Assembly (NCBI GenBank): GCA_019416285.1
Contig: DXXM01000034.1
Coordinates: 16,046-35,558, forward strand
Length of the DNA: 19,513 nucleotides
DNA from: Bacteroidales bacterium
GTDB taxonomy: Bacteria; Bacteroidota; Bacteroidia; Bacteroidales; Muribaculaceae
Direction: 5' to 3'
This document shows, one piece after another, positions 1 to 7,350 of this stretch (the first letter of the stretch is position 1; the number at the start of each line of letters is the position of its first letter). The notes beneath the pieces are model-generated. The model did no database searches. It was not told the origin of the DNA and was given only the letters and a program-made list of their open reading frames with translations. A program made the position numbers and the translations under genes.

Positions 1-609
1 AGTTCGGCCGCCGTGTGGTATGAGATAGAGGCTATTTCGTCGGGCGCCGTTACCATCGACAATCTCGCCCGAGAATCGTGCCAGGGGGACCGCAAGCTCG
101 CGGGAATTTTCGCCCGTCTCGGTGTGGATACCGAGTGGGAGGGTGAGAACGGCGGCACTGATCTCGTGGCCTCTCCCGACCAGGACGCCCGTCTGCGCGT
201 GGACTTCTCAGAAACCCCTGACCTGGCGCAATATGTGATAGTGACCTGCGCTATGCTCGGCATCCCCTTCCACTTCACAGGCCTCTCGACCCTCGCCATC
301 AAGGAGACTGACCGCATCGCGGCCATCACTGCCGAGCTTGCGAAAATCGGCATAATGCTGCAACCCGAGGGCAACGACGCCATAGCCTGGGAAGGACAGC
401 GCCGCCCGTTCAGCTCGCTTCCGCGCTTCGACACCTACGACGACCACCGTATGGCCATGTGTCTGGCCCCGATAGCAATCTTCATTCCCGGTATTGTGAT
501 AAACGACATGGAGGTTGTGGCGAAGTCCTACCCCAACTTTTGGACCGAGCTGCACAATGCCGGATTCATCTTGCTCGACGGCGACGCTCCCCTGCCCGGA
601 CAGGAATAA
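1..609 (+). CDS. aroA: 3-phosphoshikimate 1-carboxyvinyltransferase (EPSP synthase), C-terminal part
   Basis: The reading frame is open from the first base, so the gene is cut by the window edge and 202 C-terminal residues are visible. The enzyme joins shikimate-3-phosphate and phosphoenolpyruvate in the sixth step of the cytoplasmic shikimate pathway. Family hallmarks seen, numbered from the window edge: the SSAAVWYEIE start of the second lobe, ETPD at 71-74 (catalytic Asp), KETDR at 101-105, DDHRMAM at 147-153 (Arg for PEP/phosphate binding) and VAKSYPNFW at 173-181 (the conserved Lys). All catalytic residues expected in this half are present, so it should be functional. The TAA stop is directly followed by the TTG that probably begins the next gene in the same frame, suggesting a common transcript. 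Confidence 0.95.
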   Translation, partial: SSAAVWYEIEAISSGAVTIDNLARESCQGDRKLAGIFARLGVDTEWEGENGGTDLVASPDQDARLRVDFSETPDLAQYVIVTCAMLGIPFHFTGLSTLAIKETDRIAAITAELAKIGIMLQPEGNDAIAWEGQRRPFSSLPRFDTYDDHRMAMCLAPIAIFIPGIVINDMEVVAKSYPNFWTELHNAGFILLDGDAPLPGQE

Positions 610-1062
610 TTGCGATGTGAGTTACTTATACACAATCAAAAACCGACTGATTTGACTGGTGCTTTAATCATACTTGCGGTGACGGTGCTGACGGGCCTCG
701 TGCTCTATCTCACCCACAGACCGGCGGATGACACCCCGGCTGCCGGTGCTGACGCCACTGCGCCCGCTGAAACGGAGGATGGCGAAGTGTGCTGCGGCCT
801 CCATGCCGTCTGCGAGAAAGGGCTCTCCCCTACCGCCGAGCCCCTTTATTTCGACGACGAGGAGCTCGACCGCTTTGCCGGACGCGAGCCTGACGCTTAT
901 ACCGCCGAGGAAGAGGAGGAATTCCGCGAGGTGCTCTACACGCTCATACCCTCCGACGTGTATCCCTGGGGCGTCTCGCTTACGCAACGCGGCATCGCCA
1001 TGCCCCTGCCGCTGCGCGACGAGTGGCTGATGATTGCCGGCGACGAGGTGAGGAAAGATTAG
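610..1062 (+). CDS. Small single-pass membrane protein with a CCGxHxxC motif
   Basis: This 150-residue protein matches no function I can name, although I recall similar small proteins beside aroA/znuB-like genes in Bacteroides. One membrane segment lies at about residues 17-34. A low-complexity Ala/Asp/Glu linker follows, then CCGLHAVC at 61-68, an acidic stretch around 81-106 (YFDDEEL, AEEEEEF) and a conserved-looking C-terminal block with VYPWGVSLTQRG. The Cys/His motif could bind metal or form a disulfide. The start is uncertain: the frame cannot extend upstream past the aroA stop at 607-609, no early in-frame ATG exists, and TTG at 610 (or TTG at 652) is the likely initiator. It sits between aroA and a metal ABC permease gene, which makes metal handling a reasonable but unproven guess. 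Confidence 0.72.
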   Translation: MRCELLIHNQKPTDLTGALIILAVTVLTGLVLYLTHRPADDTPAAGADATAPAETEDGEVCCGLHAVCEKGLSPTAEPLYFDDEELDRFAGREPDAYTAEEEEEFREVLYTLIPSDVYPWGVSLTQRGIAMPLPLRDEWLMIAGDEVRKD

Positions 1063-1071
1063 CCTGAGTTA

Positions 1072-1098
1072 AAGTAAGCCAAGTAAGGTAAGTAAGCG
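1072..1098 (+). repeat. Three tandem 9-bp units AAGTAAGNN between genes
   Basis: AAGTAAGCC, AAGTAAGGT and AAGTAAGCG run head to tail, followed by the degenerate TTAAGATAC and TAAGATATA to about 1116. The tract fills nearly the whole 59-bp space between the Cys/His-motif gene and the metal permease gene. Such short AAG/TTAAG tracts recur between genes in Bacteroidales; a second, different tract follows dnaX in this window. The role is unknown. Confidence 0.7.
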
Positions 1099-1121
1099 TT
1101 AAGATACTAAGATATAGAAAA

Positions 1122-1928
1122 GTGGAAATATTTGAGTATGATTTCTTCCGCAACGCTTTTGTCGGAATACTCCTTCTGAGCGTGGCGTCAGCCGTGATAG
1201 GCACCTACATTGTGACCCGTCGTCTTGTCTCGATTTCGGGAGGTGTCACCCATGCCTGTTTCGGCGGTCTCGGTCTCGGCTATTTCCTCGGATGGAATCC
1301 GGTGGTGATGGCTGCGGTATTCGCCGTGGGCTCCTCGCTCGGCGTCCAGTGGATGTCGAAGCGCCACAGGGTCAGGGAGGACTCCGCCATAGCCGTGGTG
1401 TGGGCGCTCGGCATGGCCTTAGGCACGCTCTTCATCTTCATGACACCCGGCTATGTGCCTGAGCTCAACGCCTTTCTGTTCGGCAATGTTCTGACCATCA
1501 CTCAGTCCGACCTCTGGTCATTCGGCATCTTCACGGGCGTGCTGCTCATATTTTTCGCCTGCTTTTTCCGCAGCATAGTCATCTGTGCCTTTGACTCCGA
1601 CTTCGCCACGGTGCGACACCTGCCGGTGACGTTCATCACCACAGCCATGACGGTGCTCGTGGCAATCTGTATAGTGCTTACCATACGTCTCGTGGGCGTG
1701 ATGCTGCTCATGTCGATGCTCGCTCTGCCGCAGATGGTGGCCGAAAGTTTCTGCAACCGTTTCAGCAGCATGATGCTGCTCTCCGTGGGCGTATCGCTCG
1801 CGTGCAGCCTCGCCGGGCTGCTCCTCGCCACCGTAATCGACGTGCCCTGCTCGGCGATGATAGTCCTTACCATGACAGGGGCTTACGTGGTCACCCGCAT
1901 CTGCATGCTCATCACCGGGCGCAGATAA
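1122..1928 (+). CDS. Metal ABC transporter permease, ZnuB/MntB family (ABC-3)
   Basis: This 268-residue inner-membrane protein is the length expected of a permease of the zinc/manganese/iron ABC-3 family. About seven or eight hydrophobic segments are visible, starting at residues 11-31. The N-terminal ISGGVTHACFGGLGLGYFL matches the family signature around the metal path (in other members LIGDALSHAVLPG-like), and the C-terminal half has RLVGVMLLMSMLALPQM, the conserved coupling region. The GTG at 1122 is used because the frame gives no upstream ATG before the repeat tract. The ATPase and substrate-binding partners are not in the window downstream; they may lie upstream of aroA. Which metal it carries cannot be decided from the sequence, so no gene symbol is given. 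Confidence 0.9.
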   Translation: MEIFEYDFFRNAFVGILLLSVASAVIGTYIVTRRLVSISGGVTHACFGGLGLGYFLGWNPVVMAAVFAVGSSLGVQWMSKRHRVREDSAIAVVWALGMALGTLFIFMTPGYVPELNAFLFGNVLTITQSDLWSFGIFTGVLLIFFACFFRSIVICAFDSDFATVRHLPVTFITTAMTVLVAICIVLTIRLVGVMLLMSMLALPQMVAESFCNRFSSMMLLSVGVSLACSLAGLLLATVIDVPCSAMIVLTMTGAYVVTRICMLITGRR

Positions 1929-2018
1929 CTCCACGTTAAATCCGTCCTCCGTCTCCTGCCCCGAAAACTCACCTGCACTTGCCCCCAAATCACCCCTCAC
2001 CACTAACCTTTTTGCTTC

Positions 2019-2053
2019 CGGAATGTTTTATAAATAACAAGCAAGACATTCCG
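2019..2053 (+). promoter_or_regulatory. 8-bp inverted repeat just before the start of the small lipoprotein gene
   Basis: CGGAATGT (2019-2026) and ACATTCCG (2046-2053) are perfect inverted repeats separated by 19 AT-rich bases. The right arm ends three bases before the ATG at 2057. In RNA it could sequester the start region; in DNA it could be an operator. I cannot distinguish these. No clear TAnnTTTG promoter is visible in 1929-2056. Confidence 0.4.
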
Positions 2054-2056
2054 ACT

Positions 2057-2338
2057 ATGAAAAAGACACACATTATCCGACTGTCAGCCACGCTGATTGC
2101 GGCCATAGCTCTATCGGGAGCCATGAGTTCGTGTGCGGGCATGTGGTTCGGCACCGATACCGACCTCAACTTCACACAGCCGGGTGGTTTCGGCCTCGAC
2201 ATAGGTCTTGGAGGTCCCATCGGAGGTCCCGCCACTCCGCCGCCACCGCCTCCGAATCCCGGTCCGGGTCCATTCGGGCCAGGTGGTCCCGGCCCTGGCG
2301 GACCGCCACCCGGAGGTCCCGGCTGGGGACCGTTTTAG
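2057..2338 (+). CDS. Small Pro/Gly-rich lipoprotein
   Basis: The product is 93 residues. It begins with a lipoprotein signal peptide (MKKTHIIRLS, hydrophobic core, then AMSSC with the lipidated Cys at 26), so it should be anchored in the envelope. After a short segment (FGTDTDLNFTQPGG) residues 46-93 are almost entirely Gly and Pro, including a run of six Pro at 61-66, ending in PGWGPF. Similar tiny lipoproteins with Pro-rich tails are known in Bacteroidales but have no assigned function; the tail probably forms an extended spacer or polyproline helix. The frame stays open upstream to 1979, but the ATG at 2057 is chosen because the signal peptide begins there. It is flanked by an inverted repeat on the 5' side and a long hairpin on the 3' side. 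Confidence 0.75.
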   Translation: MKKTHIIRLSATLIAAIALSGAMSSCAGMWFGTDTDLNFTQPGGFGLDIGLGGPIGGPATPPPPPPNPGPGPFGPGGPGPGGPPPGGPGWGPF

Positions 2339-2372
2339 CCACAGGGCTTATCCTCAAAGCGACACAGAGATA

Positions 2373-2423
2373 CAGGAGCGTGTCACGGCACGAGTGTTAA
2401 TTCACCTGCCGGACACGCTCCTG
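2373..2423 (+). terminator. Long imperfect hairpin, probable transcription end of the small lipoprotein gene
   Basis: CAGGAGCGTGTC (2373-2384) pairs perfectly with GACACGCTCCTG (2412-2423). Inside, CGGCA (2386-2390) pairs with TGCCG (2407-2411), then GTG with CAC around a TTAATT loop, giving about 20 pairs with small bulges. There is no T-run after it, so it is not a textbook intrinsic terminator; it could also stabilise the 3' end of the mRNA. It ends 9 bp before the next promoter. Confidence 0.5.
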
Positions 2424-2432
2424 CCTTGTGAG

Positions 2433-2464
2433 TTTGGTAAGGATGGAGATTTTTCGTAATTTTG
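2433..2464 (+). promoter_or_regulatory. Bacteroidota-type promoter for the 676-residue membrane protein gene
   Basis: TTTG at 2433-2436, a 20-bp spacer and TAATTTTG at 2457-2464 fit the sigma-70-type Bacteroidota consensus (TTTG at -33, TAnnTTTG at -7). Transcription would begin near 2470, giving a leader of about 30 nt before the ATG at 2501. Confidence 0.75.
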
Positions 2465-2500
2465 CGCTGAATATACCTATCAGACAACTCACAACTAACT

Positions 2501-4531
2501 ATGTCGCAATATCCATATCTCCAGGTCGCTCTCCGCGGGGAAGTGCAGGGTGCCACACGCACCATCTATTCCTATCCCGCGGCCGGAAACGACGTTGATC
2601 CGCACTGGAACTCGGCCATGGTCGAGCCGGGAGCGGCCATCAGGCGTTTTCTCAACGCGACTGAATGTTACATCCTGCAGTCATCGCCTGCGGGACACTA
2701 CTTCTCACTCATCACTCGAAACACACTCAACCCCGAGCGCGGCTACATGATGATTTCCATCCTTGTCGACAACGGGTGCTCTCTCACCGGGCGTCAGCTC
2801 ATGAACGCCTTCAACAATCTGAAAAAGATATTCCTGGAGGACGAGACTCTCACGGACGAGGCCGTGGACGAGGCTCTCGGACAGGCCTCCATACCCACCG
2901 AACCCCTGCGGCTTGAGGCGTGGCGCTATCACGCTCCCGCAGATGGCGAAAAGCCTGCCGAAGCCGCCTACCGCACCTATATCTCGCAGCAGGAGCTCGA
3001 ATCTATATTCTCATTCCCCTGTCAGCCCGACTACGCGGCCTACAGATGTATCATCGTCGTCTCGGCCACCACATCGCTGCGTCCCGGCGTGAAGATGCCG
3101 CGTCTGACGGCACCGGTGCGCAAGCTCTATTCCGTGGTGTGTCCGGAGGGCGTCACGGCGTCGGCCACGCAGGTCTACGACGGTGACCGCCTCGAACTCT
3201 CATTCTCTAAGGAGGGCTTCAACACCCACAAAGAGAGTGTGATTGTGGGAGCGCCGTCGGCCTATACCAAATACGAAGGCCCAACGATAGCCGTGCGCTC
3301 GGCCGCACAGACCGGCATACGCTTCGAGCGCCGCATCCCCGTGAAGGTAATCTCCTCCAAGGGAACTCCGCTCAAGGGCTACACCATCACTCTCAACGGC
3401 CGCCCTGTCAATACGATGGAGCCCTATCTCGAACTGTATGAGAAGGATGTGAAGCCCGACGGCGAGGTCGACATCGTGGTCCAGTCCACCAACTACCGTC
3501 CTCTCAAGCTCAAGAAGCCTTCGGAGGAGATGCTTGCCACCGAGGAGCTCGAACTCGTCATGCAGCCTGTGGAGCAGGGCGTGACGCTGCGTCTCGACTT
3601 CGGCGACGGCCGCGTGTTCGAGCAACAGATTTCCATCGAGAAGAACACTCCCGAGTATAACCGCCTCCATTCAGGCAATTTCCACGGCTTCCGCGCCCAC
3701 CGTCAGGTGACTCAGGACGATAGCGAGGTCTACAACGTGGATGTCCGCATAACCAGCCGCCCCGTGGCCCCGAATTTCGAGTCGGCCAAGGCCGACGGCG
3801 ACACCGAGCCGGCTCATCAGGCCCCGGTGTTCGAGAATATATCGGACGAGGCTGTGCCCGAGCGTCCGAAGGTTGACAGCACCCTTCCCACCGCCGATAA
3901 GCATCGGGAAGAGGGGAGAGCCGACGAGCCGGAGAGCCGTCAGGTGCCCGATATGGACTATGATGCCGACGAGGATGGTGACGAGGAGAAGTCACCCCGT
4001 CGCGGATGGCTCAGAAGCCCGAAAATGATTCTCGCAGGCGTTGCGGTGGTGCTCGCTGTGGTGGCCGCCGTGATATTCCTCCCGCAATACACCGGCGCGC
4101 CCGACGACCCGTCGCCTGCCGGAGAGATGGCCCCCGACGGGGTGGAGCAGTCCGAGGCTCCGGCGCCCGTGGCCATGACCCCTGAGGAGAGCGCCGATGT
4201 GGAGTATCTCAACACATATCCCGTGTGGGAGACTGCCGCTTTGAAGAGCGATATGGCCAAGGCACTCATGAGTGCCATCAGCGAGGGCGATATTGATGCG
4301 GTGGTCGGCAACGACTATTTCGCCGTTAAGGGCCGCGCCACCAACGAGAAAGCGCTCCTTTTCGCCGACTTAATCTGGAAAGCCAAGGGCTCCTACAGCG
4401 AGGCGAGCAACCGCCGCGTGATGCGCTCGGCCATAAAGGAGGGCAAGCTCGATCTGAAGGCCTTCTCCGACAATCTCGCCAAGCGCCGCCCCGCCGAGAA
4501 GGAAAACAGCGCTCCGCGTCCTGTCCGGTAG
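2501..4531 (+). CDS. Unrecognised 676-residue single-pass membrane protein with large cytoplasmic region
   Basis: I do not recognise this family. There is no signal peptide. Residues 1-190 form a mixed alpha/beta region (for example SSPAGHYFSLITRN, GYMMISILVDNG, QLMNAFNNLKKIFLED). Residues about 205-420 look like successive beta-sandwich modules: a PEGA-like piece (YDGDRLELSFSKEGF) and a carboxypeptidase-regulatory-like piece (VKVISSKGTPLKGYTITLNG). A charged, disordered stretch follows (425-505, with DYDADEDGDEE at 486-496), then RRGWLRSPK and a membrane segment at about 509-527. Residues 528-676 include a Pro/Ala linker and a helical end. Arg/Lys before the membrane segment predict that the N-terminal 500 residues are cytoplasmic and the tail periplasmic. 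It has its own promoter and lies 91 bp upstream of the OmpA-domain lipoprotein gene, perhaps co-transcribed. Confidence 0.85.
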   Translation: MSQYPYLQVALRGEVQGATRTIYSYPAAGNDVDPHWNSAMVEPGAAIRRFLNATECYILQSSPAGHYFSLITRNTLNPERGYMMISILVDNGCSLTGRQLMNAFNNLKKIFLEDETLTDEAVDEALGQASIPTEPLRLEAWRYHAPADGEKPAEAAYRTYISQQELESIFSFPCQPDYAAYRCIIVVSATTSLRPGVKMPRLTAPVRKLYSVVCPEGVTASATQVYDGDRLELSFSKEGFNTHKESVIVGAPSAYTKYEGPTIAVRSAAQTGIRFERRIPVKVISSKGTPLKGYTITLNGRPVNTMEPYLELYEKDVKPDGEVDIVVQSTNYRPLKLKKPSEEMLATEELELVMQPVEQGVTLRLDFGDGRVFEQQISIEKNTPEYNRLHSGNFHGFRAHRQVTQDDSEVYNVDVRITSRPVAPNFESAKADGDTEPAHQAPVFENISDEAVPERPKVDSTLPTADKHREEGRADEPESRQVPDMDYDADEDGDEEKSPRRGWLRSPKMILAGVAVVLAVVAAVIFLPQYTGAPDDPSPAGEMAPDGVEQSEAPAPVAMTPEESADVEYLNTYPVWETAALKSDMAKALMSAISEGDIDAVVGNDYFAVKGRATNEKALLFADLIWKAKGSYSEASNRRVMRSAIKEGKLDLKAFSDNLAKRRPAEKENSAPRPVR

Positions 4532-4622
4532 GGGAGAGCGAGGCCGCAAAACCAGTCATCTGTCACAGACGTTTTATTTTAACACTCTCTTTATATCAAT
4601 CAATTCTTAATACCTCACAATT

Positions 4623-5486
4623 ATGAGACTACGCGCGTTAACAGCACTCGGCGCGGCAGCGCTTATAGCGCTGTCAGGATGTGTCAGCAACAAGAAGTTC
4701 GCCGCCCTTCAGACCGAGCATGAATCTCTGAAGAAGGACTACACCGCCTCGCAGGTGGCTCTCGCCGAAAGCCGTGCGAATGGAAAGAGCCTTGAGACCC
4801 TTCTCGCCCAGGCCAAAGCCAACAATGAGGAACTCAAGCGTCAGTATGCGGCTCTGCAGAAGTCGCTTGACAACAGTATCAATCAGAACACTCAGGGAAA
4901 TGTCAACATTTCCAAGCTCGTCGACGAGATCAACGCTTCCAACCGCTACATCAAGCAGCTTGTGGAGGCCAAGTCCAAGTCCGACTCCCTCAACCTCGCC
5001 CTCACCACCAAGCTGACCCGCTCGCTCGACTCCGACGAGATGCAGGAGGTCAACGTGAAGGTGCTCAAAGGCGTTGTGTATATCTCGCTCGCCGACAATA
5101 TGCTCTTCCAGTCCGGAAGCTATGAGGTCAATTCCCGCGCCATGGAGACTCTCGGCAAAATCGCCAAGATTATCAAGGACTACGGCGACTATGATGTGCT
5201 CGTGGAAGGCAACACCGACCCTGTGCCCATCAGCCGCACAAACATCCGCAACAACTGGGACCTCAGCGCATTGCGCGCAAGCTCTATCGTGCAGGTGCTT
5301 CAGAACGATTTCGGCATAAATCCCTCGCGTCTCACCGCCGCCGGCCGTGGCGAGTTCAACCCGATTGCCGACAACTCGACCGAACTTGGCCGTCAGCGCA
5401 ACCGCCGCACCGAAATCATCATCACTCCCAAGCTCGACCAGTTCCTCGACCTTATCGACAAGGCTCCGAAGGAATCGCAGAACTGA
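4623..5486 (+). CDS. OmpA-family peptidoglycan-binding lipoprotein with coiled coil
   Basis: The 287-residue product starts with a lipoprotein signal (ALIALSGC, lipidated Cys 20). Residues about 25-130 are a Gln/Lys/Glu-rich coiled coil, followed by an OmpA C-terminal domain at about 145-270. The domain carries LFQSGSYEVN at 161-170, GNTDPVPIS at 196-204, NWDLSALRAS at 211-220 and NRRTEI at 260-265. Asp 213 and Arg 218 correspond to the residues that grip the diaminopimelate side chain in OmpA/Pal proteins, so peptidoglycan binding is expected. The protein would link an envelope membrane to the cell wall across a coiled-coil spacer. No good promoter is visible in the 91-bp gap upstream, consistent with co-transcription with the 676-residue membrane protein. 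A strong terminator follows 21 bp after the stop. Confidence 0.92.
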   Translation: MRLRALTALGAAALIALSGCVSNKKFAALQTEHESLKKDYTASQVALAESRANGKSLETLLAQAKANNEELKRQYAALQKSLDNSINQNTQGNVNISKLVDEINASNRYIKQLVEAKSKSDSLNLALTTKLTRSLDSDEMQEVNVKVLKGVVYISLADNMLFQSGSYEVNSRAMETLGKIAKIIKDYGDYDVLVEGNTDPVPISRTNIRNNWDLSALRASSIVQVLQNDFGINPSRLTAAGRGEFNPIADNSTELGRQRNRRTEIIITPKLDQFLDLIDKAPKESQN

Positions 5487-5507
5487 TATTCCCGACCGCA
5501 CTAAACG

Positions 5508-5541
5508 AAAAAGGATGCACACCGCAATGTGCATCCTTTTT
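5508..5541. terminator. Bidirectional intrinsic terminator between convergent genes
   Basis: A perfect 14-bp stem (AAAAAGGATGCACA at 5508-5521 and TGTGCATCCTTTTT at 5528-5541) encloses the six-base loop CCGCAA. The T-run on one side and A-run on the other let it work in both directions: for the OmpA lipoprotein gene (+) and for the protease operon (-), whose last stop is 28 bp away. Confidence 0.9.
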
Positions 5542-5568
5542 CCGTTTATATACGTTATAGAATCAGGT

Positions 5569-6069
5569 TTATTCCTCTAATTTATAGATAAGTTTACATC
5601 CGGGGAGGCCGGCTTTAATAAGACTGTCGCAAACTTCAAGAGCTCTTTCATGTTCCGGATAATCCCACTCGGTGTAAGGCATTTCGTAAATCAATGTGAT
5701 TTTTGCCTCAGGAATGATTCTCTGCAACATTTCATCGACAGATGGAGTGCGGGGTAATGCGTTAAACTCCTCGTATGTCCAGTTGAGAAAGGCCACATCC
5801 GGATTTCCACAACCTTCATAAAAGCCATCGGAAAGCATCTTCGGTTCATTTCCTACCCTCCCGGGTTCAATAATAAAATGTATCTTCTTTCTGTCATGGC
5901 TGACATCAGTGAATACGAACTTAGAATAATCACCGTTGATTTTATAAATATATAACGGGACACCACCACTATTAGTAATGAGTTCCGGTTCATCGTTTTT
6001 GTCGCTGCTGCATGCTGTCATAAGTATTCCCGCCAGCATTAAAATAAAAGCAAATTTTTTCATAATCAA
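5569..6069 (-). CDS. Unrecognised lipoprotein, last gene of the C10 protease operon
   Basis: The 166-residue product has a lipoprotein signal peptide ending in LMTAC (lipidated Cys 20); initiation could also be at Met 3. The mature part is acidic, with no domain I can name; it includes a beta-rich middle (VPLYIYKINGDYSKFVF), three Cys residues (in EGCGN, EVCDS and PGCKL) and the C-terminal end GLPGCKLIYKLEE. It begins 6 bp after the stop of the C10 protease gene, so the two are surely co-transcribed. In Bacteroides and staphylococci, genes next to secreted cysteine proteases often encode dedicated inhibitors, which makes an inhibitor or immunity role possible. That is inference from position only. 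The reading frame is intact. Confidence 0.8.
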   Translation of the reverse strand: MIMKKFAFILMLAGILMTACSSDKNDEPELITNSGGVPLYIYKINGDYSKFVFTDVSHDRKKIHFIIEPGRVGNEPKMLSDGFYEGCGNPDVAFLNWTYEEFNALPRTPSVDEMLQRIIPEAKITLIYEMPYTEWDYPEHERALEVCDSLIKAGLPGCKLIYKLEE

Positions 6070-6075
6070 ATTGAA

Positions 6076-7338
6076 TTAAATGTTAACAGTAAAGAATGTT
6101 ACAGAATAAGGGTAATTATATTTAGTCTCTCGCGGAGCAAATACTCCATCACTATAATAGCCATTTCGAGTCTTATCTTTATCTGTCCATCCCCAGTTAA
6201 ACCAATTATACATATATTCGGAGATTACATTTTCAGTTTCAATCCATTCGGGAGAACTAATGGGTCGTACATATTCTATCATTTGTTTTTTGATATAAGC
6301 ATATCCATCAGCAAGCCACATGTGGCCACCCCCATTAGGAGCTTGATAACCATATATTATAATTACACCATTATCAATATTACCTCGTATACATTTTGAA
6401 TAGTATTTTTTTAAATCACCTACTTTAAAACCTAATTTCTTTAGTGTAGCATGAGTGTAAGTAGGATATGTGCCTGTTTGATAAGGGGAACTATAATCAC
6501 TATCAGAACGATGTCCTAATTCTCGTAAAAGTTTAGCTATAGTTGTATGAGGTGAGTTTGGTTGACAACAATAATCAGATACTCCTGTTTTATGCCTTTT
6601 TATATTTTTCCAATCAAGAGTCATATTTTGAGGTGTACCTAAATATGTTAAAAGGATAGATGAAGGATACTCAAAATAAGACATAGCCATGGCTGCCGCA
6701 ACATTATTACATCCAGCTATACCGTTTTTACAATATGTACCATAAATACCAGTTTGATCCCATTCAACTTCAACTCTATGTGGTAAGGTATCATTAACCA
6801 AGGTTATTTCTTCTCTTTTAACTTCTTGGATTTCAAATTGGTCTCCGCCTGTTGGTGGTGTAGGCGGTGTGAAAGGAGCATCAGCAACATAAGCTATTGC
6901 CATATCCATAAACATGTTGAATCCGGGATTGTCGCAATCCTCAGGTGATGTATACGTGCCGGACTCTGTTACAGCAAGGAGAGCTTCAGTCGAGCGTCTT
7001 GTCGATATGATAGCAAAACCGGCATTATCCTTGTAGTTAAGAATATATAAGAGGGTATCGGGGTTTGAGCGTGACACGTTAGATACAACATATTTAATGC
7101 CGTCAGTCAAGTCGATTTCACGATTTATCCCGGCTCTTGAGGATTTACTGTTATTGAGCATCCCTTTTGCCTCATTTGCAATACTGATTGCTTCATCAAG
7201 AGTTCGATTGACGGCGGAGGGTGAATATGTGATTGTATTTTTAGCTATCACAGAGGGTTGGGGTTCCTCTACAGCATCATTATTACAGGATAAGGCTATG
7301 AGGCCTAATGCGATGATGGGGTATAAATATAGTTTCAT
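6076..7338 (-). CDS. C10 family (streptopain-like) cysteine protease lipoprotein with prodomain
   Basis: The 420-residue product carries a lipoprotein signal (LIALSC, Cys 18). Residues about 43-152 form the I69/Spi-like prodomain that keeps C10 proteases inactive (LDEAISIANEAKG; YVVSNVSR; NAGFAIISTRR). The catalytic domain occupies about 185-420. It has WDQTGIYG at 193-200 with Gln 195 as oxyanion-hole candidate, GCNNVAAAMAMSYFEYP at 209-225 with nucleophile Cys 210, GGHMWLADGY at 337-346 with His 339, and NWGWTD at 381-386. These match streptopain, PrtT and the Bacteroides fragilis Bfp proteases, so an active secreted, lipid-anchored protease is predicted. It is the middle gene of a three-gene operon, 12 bp after the DUF3244 gene. 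The catalytic half is markedly more AT-rich than the prodomain half. Confidence 0.92.
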   Translation of the reverse strand: MKLYLYPIIALGLIALSCNNDAVEEPQPSVIAKNTITYSPSAVNRTLDEAISIANEAKGMLNNSKSSRAGINREIDLTDGIKYVVSNVSRSNPDTLLYILNYKDNAGFAIISTRRSTEALLAVTESGTYTSPEDCDNPGFNMFMDMAIAYVADAPFTPPTPPTGGDQFEIQEVKREEITLVNDTLPHRVEVEWDQTGIYGTYCKNGIAGCNNVAAAMAMSYFEYPSSILLTYLGTPQNMTLDWKNIKRHKTGVSDYCCQPNSPHTTIAKLLRELGHRSDSDYSSPYQTGTYPTYTHATLKKLGFKVGDLKKYYSKCIRGNIDNGVIIIYGYQAPNGGGHMWLADGYAYIKKQMIEYVRPISSPEWIETENVISEYMYNWFNWGWTDKDKTRNGYYSDGVFAPRETKYNYPYSVTFFTVNI

Positions 7339-7350
7339 TGGTATATAGGT

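Noticed and set aside
4674..5534. Long open frame on the minus strand opposite the OmpA lipoprotein gene
   Set aside because: It is antisense to a well-recognised gene, runs into the terminator hairpin and encodes repetitive Val/Leu/Glu/Gly-rich sequence typical of a GC-rich shadow frame.
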